Positions 26,462-33,977 of a stretch of DNA of 64,000 nt are shown here, piece by piece. Position numbers and translations under genes: made by a program. The DNA is from Myxococcales bacterium. Its GTDB lineage: Bacteria > Myxococcota > Myxococcia > Myxococcales > Myxococcaceae. The stretch is taken from NCBI GenBank assembly GCA_016191815.1, contig JACPVI010000026.1, positions 62,001-126,000 of the forward strand, in the 5' to 3' direction. The notes under the pieces are model-generated. The model saw nothing but the letters and a program-made list of their open reading frames with translations. It ran no database searches and was not told the origin of the DNA. The first letter of the stretch is position 1; every line of letters begins with the position of its first letter.

Positions 26462-26767
26462 TCAGCGCGGACTGGGCACCCCGTGGCGGCTCATGTGCCA
26501 CAGCCGCAGGACCTCGACCTGGTCCTTGCGCTGATTCACTCGGTAGTAGAGGTGGTACCGAGTCTGAAGAAGCGGCAGGCGCCGGAATTCTCCGAGTCGC
26601 GGGTCGCGACCACTACGGCCGGAGAGAGGCAGCTCCTGCAGTTGCTGCAACGCGGCGGTCAACTCTTCCTCGAACAGTTGCGGAGCCGCAGGCCGATTTG
26701 TCTTCCACCAGGCCGCAGCCGCGGTGATGTCCCGCCGTGCACGGCTGAAGGTGCGGACCCGCATCAC
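26462..26767 (-). CDS. ParE/RelE-family toxin
   Basis: A 101-residue toxin of the RelE/ParE superfamily. Seen: VRTFSRARRDITAAAAWWKT at the N terminus, PLSGRSGRDPRLGEFRRLPL and the core strand TRYHLYYRVNQRKDQVEVLR, a typical ParE order. It is preceded, with a 4-bp overlap, by a short acidic gene that should be its antitoxin. ParE members poison gyrase and RelE members cut mRNA; the sequence alone does not decide which applies. Confidence 0.88.
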   Translation of the reverse strand: MMRVRTFSRARRDITAAAAWWKTNRPAAPQLFEEELTAALQQLQELPLSGRSGRDPRLGEFRRLPLLQTRYHLYYRVNQRKDQVEVLRLWHMSRHGVPSPR

Positions 26768-26982
26768 TTCATCGCGCGCAGCTCAGCGAGGAGCTGCTCC
26801 GGGCTGATGCCTTCCTCCAGCTCCGCTTCGCTCGCCGCCAACAACAACTCCTTCGTGCTGGCCTCGTCCAGCTCCCACTCTCCCTCCTCGGCCAGATGCA
26901 CCGTCACCTGTGCTCCCTCCGGGAGCGGCTCGCCTTCCACCACCACCCGCCCGCCAACGACTCTGCCCAGAGCGATTCGCAT
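26764..26982 (-). CDS. Antitoxin of the ParE pair
   Basis: A 72-residue acidic protein. The front (IALGRVVGGRVVVEGEPLPE) reads like a short beta-strand domain found in antitoxins next to ParE toxins; the back (ASEAELEEGISPEQLLAELR) is helical and acidic, as expected for the toxin-binding part. It overlaps the toxin gene by 4 bp and precedes it, the usual order. The DNA-binding family is not one I can name with confidence. Confidence 0.78.
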   Translation of the reverse strand: MRIALGRVVGGRVVVEGEPLPEGAQVTVHLAEEGEWELDEASTKELLLAASEAELEEGISPEQLLAELRAMK

Positions 26983-27072
26983 GCCCGTATTGTAGTCGCC
27001 GTCCCCGCCCCGCGCTTCGCCCCCCGCTCCCCGAGCAAGCGCCGCCTGCTAAAGCCCTATCCCCATCACCGG

Positions 27073-27204
27073 GAGGAGGACTTCGGCTATGACCAGCTCC
27101 TCCGTCTCCGCTCGGCGTCCCTGCCCAACTTCGCCACTACCGGCGGGCCGCAGTCCTCGGTGGACTACACCTACGACAACCGGGGAAACCGCGTCAGCAT
27201 GAGC
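27073..27204 (+). pseudogene. RHS/YD-repeat remnant
   Basis: A 44-codon in-frame piece reads EDFGYDQLLRLRSASLP and then VDYTYDNRGNRVSMS, an unmistakable YD-repeat of RHS-type proteins. There is no start, no further repeat and no toxin tip; the text stops making sense at the adjacent dispersed repeat. It is what remains of an RHS gene. Nothing else is seen in 26983-27346 apart from the repeat that follows. Confidence 0.65.
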
Positions 27205-27212
27205 GCGTGGCC

Positions 27213-27273
27213 TGCGATCCCAAGAAACTCGGCGGGGCACCGGATTCCTGGGGTTTGGCGCCTCAACTCGTCG
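27213..27273 (+). repeat. Dispersed repeat, copy A
   Basis: A 61-bp stretch starting TGCGATCCCAAGAAAC matches, by eye at about 54 of 61 positions with one 1-bp gap, the reverse complement of 58043-58102. Longest exact blocks are the opening 16 bases and CACCGGATTCC. It lies directly after the YD-repeat remnant. No open reading frame explains the conservation, because the gap shifts frame. Confidence 0.75.
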
Positions 27274-27346
27274 GTGTCCTGAAAAGCCGTACTTTCTCTC
27301 GGACGCCGGGTGGAGCGAAGGTGATCCGGGGTTGGAAGAATTCTGA

Positions 27347-28720
27347 TCAGACGCAGGAGCCATTCTGGCAGGTCTTCCCCGCCGCGCAGGCGTTGCCGCA
27401 GGCCCCGCAGTTTCCGTCGTCCGACCGCAAGTCCCGGCAGATGCCGGCGCAGTTGGTGAGGTTGCCCGGACAGTTCAGCGAGCACACCGAAGCGTTGCAC
27501 ACCTGGCCCGGCGCGCAGGCGTTCCCGCAAGCCGAGCAGTTGAAGGTGTCCCAGCGCAAATCCCGGCAAGTGCCTCCGCAGTTGGTGAGGTTCGCCGCGC
27601 AGTTGGCGGCGCAGTTGCCTCCGGAGCAAACCTGGCCGGTGGAGCAGGCCCTTCCGCACTGGCCGCAGCTCGAGTTGTCCGTCTCCAAGTCCCGGCAGGA
27701 GCCGCTGCAGTTGGTCGTCCCCGGCTGGCAAGTCAAGGTGCAGACGCCGGAGGTGCACACGTAGCCGGTGCCGCAGGCGTTGGCGCAGGAGCCGCAGTGC
27801 GCCCGGTCGGTCCTCAAGTCCCGGCAGGAGCCCGCACAGGCGGTCAGCCCCTCCTGGCAGGAGAGCACGCAGGCGCCCCCGGAGCAGACGTTGCCCGAAG
27901 GGCACACGTTCCCGCACGTGCCGCAGTGCGCCCGGTCCGACCGCAAGTCCCGGCAGGAGCCGCCGCAATCGGTGAGCCCCGGGCTGCAGCTCACCTCGCA
28001 CTTGGCGTTGCTGCAGACCTCTCCTTCGTTGCAGGCCGACCCGCACCCGCTGCAGTGGGCCCGGTCGCTCTGGAGGTCCCGGCAGGAGCCGTTGCAGTCG
28101 GTGAGCGACTCCTGGCAGGAAACCACGCAGGCGCCGCTCGAGCACACCTCGCCGGAGGGACAGGTGGCCCCACACTGTCCGCAGTTGTCCCGGTCGCTCT
28201 GGAGGTCCCGGCAGCTCCCATCGCAGTTCGCCAGCGCCTGCTGGCAGGAGAGCGCGCACCGGCCCGCCGAGCACACCTCGCCTGCCTGGCACGCCTTGTC
28301 GCAGCCCCCGCAGTGGTTCCGGTCAGTCTGCGGATCCCGGCAGACGTTGTTGCAGATGAGCAGCCCCTTGCTGCAGGTGACGGTGCAGGCGCCGCCCACG
28401 CACTTCTTCCCCTCGGCGCACTGGAGCCCGCACAAACCACAGTTGGCCGCGTCCACCTGCAAGTCCCGGCAGACTCCGGCACAGTCGGTCAGCCCCGAGG
28501 GGCACTCCCTTTGGCACTGCCCCGCCCCGCACACCTGGTTCGCCTCGCACGCCTTCCCGCACTCTCCGCAGTGCGAGCGGTCGGCGGAGGTGTCTACGCA
28601 CTCCTCGCCGCAGAGGGTCTGGCCCTCCGGGCACTCCTTGGGCGGCGGCGGCCGGGGAGGCTTGCACCCAACCGCGCAGAGCGCGAGCGCGAGGACGAAG
28701 AGGCGAGCGAGGTGGGCCAT
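27347..28720 (-). CDS. Stig1-like tandem-repeat lipoprotein
   Basis: A 457-residue secreted lipoprotein: signal MAHLARLFVLALALCAVGC with lipobox Cys19, a Pro-rich linker, then ten consecutive units of about 42 residues. Each unit has the same cysteine spacing, for example LTDCGGSCRDLRSDRAHCG followed by CxxxCxxGxxCxxxxC. The pattern matches the Stigma-specific protein (Stig1) family of cysteine-rich repeats common in myxobacterial genomes. Disulfide-stabilised units suggest a cell-surface role; the ligand is unknown. The last unit ends exactly at the stop, so the copy number is whole. Confidence 0.85.
   Translation of the reverse strand: MAHLARLFVLALALCAVGCKPPRPPPPKECPEGQTLCGEECVDTSADRSHCGECGKACEANQVCGAGQCQRECPSGLTDCAGVCRDLQVDAANCGLCGLQCAEGKKCVGGACTVTCSKGLLICNNVCRDPQTDRNHCGGCDKACQAGEVCSAGRCALSCQQALANCDGSCRDLQSDRDNCGQCGATCPSGEVCSSGACVVSCQESLTDCNGSCRDLQSDRAHCSGCGSACNEGEVCSNAKCEVSCSPGLTDCGGSCRDLRSDRAHCGTCGNVCPSGNVCSGGACVLSCQEGLTACAGSCRDLRTDRAHCGSCANACGTGYVCTSGVCTLTCQPGTTNCSGSCRDLETDNSSCGQCGRACSTGQVCSGGNCAANCAANLTNCGGTCRDLRWDTFNCSACGNACAPGQVCNASVCSLNCPGNLTNCAGICRDLRSDDGNCGACGNACAAGKTCQNGSCV
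27350..28635 (-). repeat. Ten-unit tandem coding repeat (about 129 bp period)
   Basis: The lipoprotein gene contains ten tandem units of roughly 126-129 bp, most holding the near-constant DNA for C-R-D-L and neighbouring cysteines (the complement of GCAAGTCCCGGCAG-like text recurs). Units are diverged enough that recent slippage is not obvious, but the array is a likely site of copy-number variation. Confidence 0.75.
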
Positions 28721-28781
28721 GGACCCCTCCAGAGGCCGCGGCAGTATACGGGAAGGCGGCTTCCAGCCGATCTCCGAAAGT

Positions 28782-30026
28782 TCAGAGCGCCGTCAGCCGG
28801 CCCTCGAAGAGCCGGAAACGGCCTTCCACTCCGTCCGCCGCCTGGGGCACCGCCTCCAGGGCCTCCACCGCGTCCAACTCCTCCTCCCGACAGATGAGCG
28901 AGAGCTCTCTTTTGGCCAAGGACACCCGATAAGGGCCTGGTCCCGCCGCCTCGGCGATGGCGCGTTGCTGGGAAGGGGACAAGAGCCGCGCCCCGTCGTG
29001 GCCGTCTCCCTCGGCGAGGGCCCACACCCCGGAGGGCTTCTCCGCGAGCAACAGCTGCCCGCCCTCCACCCGCACCGGCTGCAGGGCGGCGGGCTTCTCC
29101 TTCAGGTTGCGCCAGGCGGCAAGGTCCAGCTCCTCCAGCTCGATTCTGGCCTGCTCCAGGGCGGCTTGAGGGAGGTAGCACACCAGCTCGGAATCGAAGA
29201 GGGCGTAGAAGACGAACAGGCCGGCGGGGCCCTCCCGCCGCACCGCTCCCACCGCGCGGTCGAGGAAGCCGGCGTCGCGCAACACCGGCATCGCCCGGGC
29301 GAGGATGGAGTCCTTGCCCTCCGGGCCCAGGGCGCGCTCGGCCAGCTCGCGGGCGATCGCCTCCACCGCCTCGGAGAGATCCCTCGCCTCGGCGAGGTAG
29401 CCCGCGTAGAGCGAGGCGAGGTCCAACCGGCCCACCCCACCCCGTCCCAGCCGAACCAGCAAGTGGTCCCGCTGGAGCAGGGCCGGCGTGGACTGGGCCT
29501 TCAACCTCTCCATCAAGGCGCGGGCGAAGTCGCGGCGGGACTCCTTCTTCGGGGGCGCCTCGAGCGCGGACTCGACTTCGGCATCCAGCTCCTCCCTGAG
29601 AAGCCTTGCCTCTCCATCGAAGGGGTCCACCTCGAGCACCTCTCCCACCAGCTTCCTCGCCCGGGCCCGCTCGCCCCTCCGCATCGCCGAGATCGCCAGC
29701 GCCACCAGCGCCTCCGGGTCTTTTGGGTTCAGGGCCAGCGCCTCTTCCAGCGCCCGCTCCGCCTCTGCCCATCGCTCCAGGCTCGAGAGGGCGCGAGCCA
29801 GCCCCAGCCGGACCTGCACCTCGCGGGGGAAGTCGCGGCGCAGGCCCTCGAGCAAGGCCAAAGCAGCGCCCGCCGCGTCGGCGTTGATCAGCGCGTGCGC
29901 CAAAGAGAGCCGCAAGGAAGGCCCGGGCCGGAGGTCAGCCGCGCGCTCGAGCTGCGAGAGCTCATCGCGGCTCAGCGTCTCTCCCTGCTCCACCTTGCGG
30001 CGGATTCGATCCAGCTCCCCCGGCAT
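28782..30026 (-). CDS. TPR protein with a DUF1444-like C-terminal region
   Basis: A 414-residue soluble protein. Residues about 20-150 are tetratricopeptide repeats (AGAALALLEGLRRDFPREVQ, RWAEAERALEEALALNPKDP, RGERARARKLVGEVLEVDP). Residues about 170-410 form a separate alpha/beta part with YLAEARDLSEAVEAIARELA and GLFVFYALFDSELVCYLP, which looks like DUF1444. Role unknown. Its first 65 bp overlap the 3' end of the histidine kinase gene in another frame, so the two are transcribed together. Confidence 0.7.
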   Translation of the reverse strand: MPGELDRIRRKVEQGETLSRDELSQLERAADLRPGPSLRLSLAHALINADAAGAALALLEGLRRDFPREVQVRLGLARALSSLERWAEAERALEEALALNPKDPEALVALAISAMRRGERARARKLVGEVLEVDPFDGEARLLREELDAEVESALEAPPKKESRRDFARALMERLKAQSTPALLQRDHLLVRLGRGGVGRLDLASLYAGYLAEARDLSEAVEAIARELAERALGPEGKDSILARAMPVLRDAGFLDRAVGAVRREGPAGLFVFYALFDSELVCYLPQAALEQARIELEELDLAAWRNLKEKPAALQPVRVEGGQLLLAEKPSGVWALAEGDGHDGARLLSPSQQRAIAEAAGPGPYRVSLAKRELSLICREEELDAVEALEAVPQAADGVEGRFRLFEGRLTAL

Positions 30027-32061
30027 CGGAGGGAGCGTACTCCGGCCGGGAGAGGAATTCGTCGAGCGCCTCCACCTCCACCGGCTTTCGGAAGACGGCG
30101 TCCACCAGGGCGAGGGTGCTGCGGTTCTGCCCGCGCACGTCGGCGCCGGTCACCATCGCGAGGAGCACTCCCGGGCGCCGGCGGCGGATCTCCCGCGCCA
30201 GCTCCCAGCCGGACATGTCGGGCATCAGCGCGTCGAGCAGGGCGGCGTCGAAGCTCTTGGAGGCGAGGGTCTTCAGCGCCTCCTCGCCGCTGTTGGCGAC
30301 CGAGACCTGGTAGCCTTCGTCGGCGAGCACCTCGGCCATCATCCTGGCGTTGTCCAGGTCGTCGTCCACCACCAGCACCTTCTCGGCGCGGGCGCGGCGC
30401 AAGGCGGGACGGTGAGGCTCCTCGCGCGCGGGGAGCTCGACCTCGGCGGCGAGGGGCAAGAGCACCTTGAGCACCGCTCCTTCTCCGCCGCTGCGGTTTT
30501 GGCAGGAGAGCTCGCCGCCCCACCGCCGGACGTGGTTTCGGCCCACCGCGAGCAGGAGGGCGAGCTGCGGCGCCGGGGAAGCGCCCCTAAGCGGGTCGAA
30601 CAGGCGCGAGCGCTCTTCCTCGGAGTAGGGCTTGCCGCTGTCCGCCACCGAGAGCTCCAGCTTTCCGTCCACCACCGCGCTCTTGAGGAAGAGGTTGCCC
30701 CCGCCGGGCATCCGCTCGAGCGCGGCGAGCAGGAGGTTGACCAGGAGCTCCCGGAAGAGGGTCTCGTCCACCCGAACCTTGGCGCCCGAGGAGAGCTCCG
30801 ACTCGAGGTGCACCGCGCGCCCGTCGCCGCTCAGCTCGGGGCGGACCAGCTCCAAAGCGTCGTGCGCCGTCTTGTCGGCCTCCACCGGGGCCAGGCGCTC
30901 CTCGGCGGGCTGGACGGAGAACTCCTGCAGCCTCGCCACCAGCTCGCCGATGGCCCGGACGGTCTTGTCCATGGCGTCCAGGTGCTCCGGCCTGAATTCT
31001 CGCCGGAGCATGGTGAGCCGAAGGCCGAGCACGTTGAGGAAGTTGTTGAGCGCGTGGGCGGCCCCGCCGGCGAGCTGGCCCAGGGCCTGGGTTCGAGTCC
31101 GCTGGAGCAGCCGGCCCTGCAGCCTCCTCAGCTCCTCGTAGGCGTTGGACAGCTCGCGCGTCTTCTGGGCGGTGTCGGTGCGGTCCGCCAAGGTCTGCAC
31201 CGCGCCCAGGAGGGTTCCATCGGGGCCGAACTCCCGGATGGGGGTGGCGCTCATCTCCACGTACACCTCGCGGCCGTCGGGGCGGCGGAACACCATCCAG
31301 GCTCCGCGCACCGCTTGCCCGTGCTTGAGGGCGAGGGCGAACGGCAGCTCGGACACCTTGAGCGGCCGGCCGTCCAGGTGGCGGGCGTCGAGCTGCGCGA
31401 GCACCGCGGCCAACGGCTGGGTCCCGCGACCTCCCACCAGCGCGCGCGAGGGCACTCCCAAAAGCCGCCCCACTGCGGGAGTGGCGTAGGAGATGGTGCC
31501 GTCCAGCTCGGCGAGCAGGATGCCCACCTCCACGTGGTGGAGGACGGACTCCATCACCGCCGCCTCCTTGAACCTCACCTCCTCGGTCCTGAGCACCCTG
31601 GCAAAGCTCGCCTCCACCGAGGCGGTGGCTTCGCCGATGAGCGCGGCGATCGCCTCGGCCACCTCCGGTTCGATTTGGCCCCGCCGCCTGCCGTAGACGC
31701 GGAACAGCACCTGCTCGAGGACCTTGAGCTCCCGCGCCAGGTCGTCCGCGTCGAAGTGCTGGTCGTAGCGCTCCATCCCGTGCGAGCGCACGGTCTCCGG
31801 CCACAGGCGCAGGGCCTCTGCTCCACGGTCCCTGAGCAGCCGGGCAAGCTCCTCCACGAGCCCGGAGAGCGGCCGGCGGAGGTCCCGCCCGGGAATGTCC
31901 AGCTCCTCCAGCTCCAGCCGGAGCTGCTTGGACCACAGCCGGACGATGCGGTCGCGCTCGTGCTCCATCACCTCGGCGAGGGCCTGGTAGGGGTCGAACG
32001 TCTCGGGCTGGAGCTGGGTGGGCATGACAATGGAATAAGGCTGCTCCCGATTGCCGGCCAT
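29962..32061 (-). CDS. Hybrid sensor histidine kinase with N-terminal RsbRD-like and PAS domains and C-terminal receiver
   Basis: A soluble two-component hybrid of about 699 residues. In order: an RsbRD-N-like helical sensor (about 20-160), a PAS domain (about 165-295), a dimerisation helix with His336 in GGAAHALNNFLNVL, an ATPase-like domain, and a receiver with acidic pocket VVDDDLDN, phospho-acceptor Asp610 (LLDALMPDMSGW), Thr638 and Lys659 (FRKP). The ATPase N-box reads NLLLAALERM, with Ala446 where the Mg-binding Asn belongs, and the G1 box is DSGKPY instead of DxGxG, so kinase activity may be weak or lost. Start is uncertain (32061 or 32025). Divergent from the DUF2270 gene. Confidence 0.85.
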   Translation of the reverse strand: MAGNREQPYSIVMPTQLQPETFDPYQALAEVMEHERDRIVRLWSKQLRLELEELDIPGRDLRRPLSGLVEELARLLRDRGAEALRLWPETVRSHGMERYDQHFDADDLARELKVLEQVLFRVYGRRRGQIEPEVAEAIAALIGEATASVEASFARVLRTEEVRFKEAAVMESVLHHVEVGILLAELDGTISYATPAVGRLLGVPSRALVGGRGTQPLAAVLAQLDARHLDGRPLKVSELPFALALKHGQAVRGAWMVFRRPDGREVYVEMSATPIREFGPDGTLLGAVQTLADRTDTAQKTRELSNAYEELRRLQGRLLQRTRTQALGQLAGGAAHALNNFLNVLGLRLTMLRREFRPEHLDAMDKTVRAIGELVARLQEFSVQPAEERLAPVEADKTAHDALELVRPELSGDGRAVHLESELSSGAKVRVDETLFRELLVNLLLAALERMPGGGNLFLKSAVVDGKLELSVADSGKPYSEEERSRLFDPLRGASPAPQLALLLAVGRNHVRRWGGELSCQNRSGGEGAVLKVLLPLAAEVELPAREEPHRPALRRARAEKVLVVDDDLDNARMMAEVLADEGYQVSVANSGEEALKTLASKSFDAALLDALMPDMSGWELAREIRRRRPGVLLAMVTGADVRGQNRSTLALVDAVFRKPVEVEALDEFLSRPEYAPSDAGGAGSNPPQGGAGRDAEPR

Positions 32062-32090
32062 CGCCCGCGTAGCCAACTTGACCGGCCAAG

Positions 32091-32831
32091 ATGCAGGAGA
32101 GGCGCGGGCAGGGGCCGGCGGGGCTCGAGCTGTCGGACGCGGCGATGGCCCAGCTCTACCGTGGAGAGCTCGGCCGCTCGGACCGCTGGCGCACTCGGCT
32201 GGACACCACCACCAACTGGGCGCTCACCACCAGCGCGGCGGTCATCTCCTTCGGGTTCGGCTCGAGGGAGAGCACCCACGTCACGCTGCTCGCCGGGCTG
32301 TGGCTGGTGATGACCTTCTTGGTGATCGAGGCCAGGCGCTACCGCTACTACGACTTGTGGAACAGGCGGGTGCGGCTCATCGAGGACGGCTACTGGGCGC
32401 CCTTGCTGCGAAGGGAGCCGGTGGACCCCGACGCGCTCAGGGAGCTGGCCACCGAGATGGACCGGCCGCAGCTCCAGCTCACCTTCGCCGCGGCGGTGCA
32501 GACCAGGCTCAACCGGGCCTACGGCTCGCTCTTGGTGGTGCTGATGCTTTCCTGGTTCGCGAAGGTGCACACCCACCCCGCGCCGGCGGTGTCCCTCCAG
32601 GAGTTCATCGCCCGGGCGCACCTGGGCCCCATCTCCGGGTGGGTGGTGTCCGGGCTGATGGTGGTGCTGATGCTCTCCTTCGCGCTGTTGTGGCTGGTGT
32701 CATTCTTCGCCCGCTCGCCGCTCGGGGAGCTTCGGGCAAGGCCGCGCCCGCGCCGCTCGCTGTGGGACGCCTTCTACCGGCCCTACCTCGCCGCGGCTCC
32801 GAGGCGAAGGCGCGGGGCCACCGGCGTCTGA
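32091..32831 (+). CDS. DUF2270 membrane protein
   Basis: A 246-residue integral membrane protein of the DUF2270 family. Seen: the conserved front YRGELGRSDRWRTRLDTTTN leading into the first two membrane helices (NWALTTSAAVISFGFGSRES and HVTLLAGLWLVMTFLVIEAR), then RRYRYYDLWNRRVRLIEDGY, two more helices and a basic tail. Function of the family is unknown. It starts about 30 bp from the divergent kinase gene, so the two probably share a regulatory region. Confidence 0.85.
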   Translation: MQERRGQGPAGLELSDAAMAQLYRGELGRSDRWRTRLDTTTNWALTTSAAVISFGFGSRESTHVTLLAGLWLVMTFLVIEARRYRYYDLWNRRVRLIEDGYWAPLLRREPVDPDALRELATEMDRPQLQLTFAAAVQTRLNRAYGSLLVVLMLSWFAKVHTHPAPAVSLQEFIARAHLGPISGWVVSGLMVVLMLSFALLWLVSFFARSPLGELRARPRPRRSLWDAFYRPYLAAAPRRRRGATGV

Positions 32832-32882
32832 ACGCTCCCGCGCCATCGACATCGAGGGGCAGTCCCGGCTAAGGCTTTCGGC

Positions 32883-33890
32883 ATGACCCCGACTGGACGG
32901 AAGGTGACCCTGATCGAAGGCGACGGCATCGGCCCGGAGGTGATGGAGGCCACCGTGCGGGTGCTCCAGGCCTTGGGCGCGCCGCTGGAGTTCGAGAAGG
33001 CGGGCGCCGGGCTGGAGGCGTTGAGCCGCCATGGCACCAACCTCCCCCAGTCCACCGTGGAGTCCGTGCTGAGGAACGGGGTGGCGCTCAAGGGCCCCAC
33101 CGGCACGCCGATCGGCGAGGGGCCGGTGTCCGCCAACGTGGCGCTGAGGAAGGCGCTCGACCTGTACGCCTCGTTGCGGCCGGTGAAGAGCGTCCCGGGG
33201 GTGAAGACCCGCTACGAGGGGGTGGATCTGGTGGTGGTGCGGGAGAACACCGAGGACCTCTATGCGGGGCTGGAGCACCTGGTGGTACCGGGAGTGGTGG
33301 AGAGCCTGAAGATCATCACCGAGCGGGCCTCGCTGCGGATCGCCCGCTTCGCCTTCGACTACGCGCGGAAGAATCGGCGGCGGAAGGTGAGCGCGGTGCA
33401 CAAGGCCAATATCATGAAGCTCTCGGACGGGCTCTTCCTGGACTGCTGCCGGAGGGTGGCGCGGGAGCATCCGGACCTCGCTTACGAGGAGGTCATCGTC
33501 GACAACATGTGCATGCAGCTAGTGCGGGCCCCGGAGCGCTATGACGTCTTGCTCATGGAGAACCTCTACGGGGACATCATCTCGGACTTGTGCGCGGGGC
33601 TGGTAGGGGGACTGGGGTTGGTGCCGGGGGGCAACATCGGCGATGGGACCGCGATGTTCGAGGCGGTGCACGGGACGGCGCCGGACATCGCCGGGAAGGG
33701 GCTGGCCAATCCGACCGCGCTTTTGATGTCGGCGGTGATGATGCTCCGCTGGCTGGGAATGGCCGAGAAGGCGGAGCGGATGGAGCGCGCCATCCTCTCG
33801 GTGTATGCCGAGGGAAAGGTCCGCACTCGGGATCTCGGAGGCGGCGCCGGAACGCGCGAGTTCACCGACGCCATCATCGCCGCGCTCTGA
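32883..33890 (+). CDS. NAD-dependent isocitrate dehydrogenase (isocitrate/isopropylmalate dehydrogenase family)
   Basis: A 335-residue decarboxylating dehydrogenase of the beta-decarboxylating family. Seen: VTLIEGDGIGPEVMEATVRV, the substrate loop VVVRENTEDLYAGLEH, which is typical of NAD-type isocitrate dehydrogenase rather than isopropylmalate dehydrogenase, KANIMKLSDGLFL with the catalytic Lys, IVDNMCMQLV and ENLYGDIISDLCAGL with the metal-binding Asp residues, and the NAD-site GTAPDIAGKGLANP. It would supply 2-oxoglutarate in the TCA cycle. Fumarase lies 6 kb away but not in an operon with it. Homoisocitrate or isopropylmalate specificity cannot be strictly excluded. Confidence 0.88.
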   Translation: MTPTGRKVTLIEGDGIGPEVMEATVRVLQALGAPLEFEKAGAGLEALSRHGTNLPQSTVESVLRNGVALKGPTGTPIGEGPVSANVALRKALDLYASLRPVKSVPGVKTRYEGVDLVVVRENTEDLYAGLEHLVVPGVVESLKIITERASLRIARFAFDYARKNRRRKVSAVHKANIMKLSDGLFLDCCRRVAREHPDLAYEEVIVDNMCMQLVRAPERYDVLLMENLYGDIISDLCAGLVGGLGLVPGGNIGDGTAMFEAVHGTAPDIAGKGLANPTALLMSAVMMLRWLGMAEKAERMERAILSVYAEGKVRTRDLGGGAGTREFTDAIIAAL

Positions 33891-33923
33891 GCGGTAGTCC
33901 GCCTGGCTTGACCCGGGGGCTGC

Positions 33924-33954
33924 CCGGGCGCTTCCGTGCAGGAAGTCCGCCCGG
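33924..33954. terminator. Stem-loop between convergent genes
   Basis: CCGGGCG-CTTCC-gtgca-GGAAG-tc-CGCCCGG forms a 12-bp stem with a two-base bulge and a five-base loop, centred in the 87-bp gap between the convergent isocitrate dehydrogenase and VKOR-DsbA genes. It is followed by a T-containing stretch but no true poly-T. It is well placed to end transcripts from both sides. Confidence 0.6.
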
Positions 33955-33977
33955 TCAGCCCCTTCGTGTTTCCGGTT

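Noticed and set aside
27347-28720. Tandem repeats considered as a CRISPR array
   Set aside because: The period is about 129 bp and the units are diverged coding sequence for a cysteine-rich lipoprotein.
31085-31105. tRNA-like T-arm text GGTTCGAGTCC
   Set aside because: Inside the histidine kinase gene, with no acceptor stem, anticodon arm or partner; coincidence.
33929-33944. 16-base match between the 33.9 kb gap and the start of the 45.4 kb gap
   Set aside because: A single short match in GC-rich DNA is expected by chance and the flanks differ.
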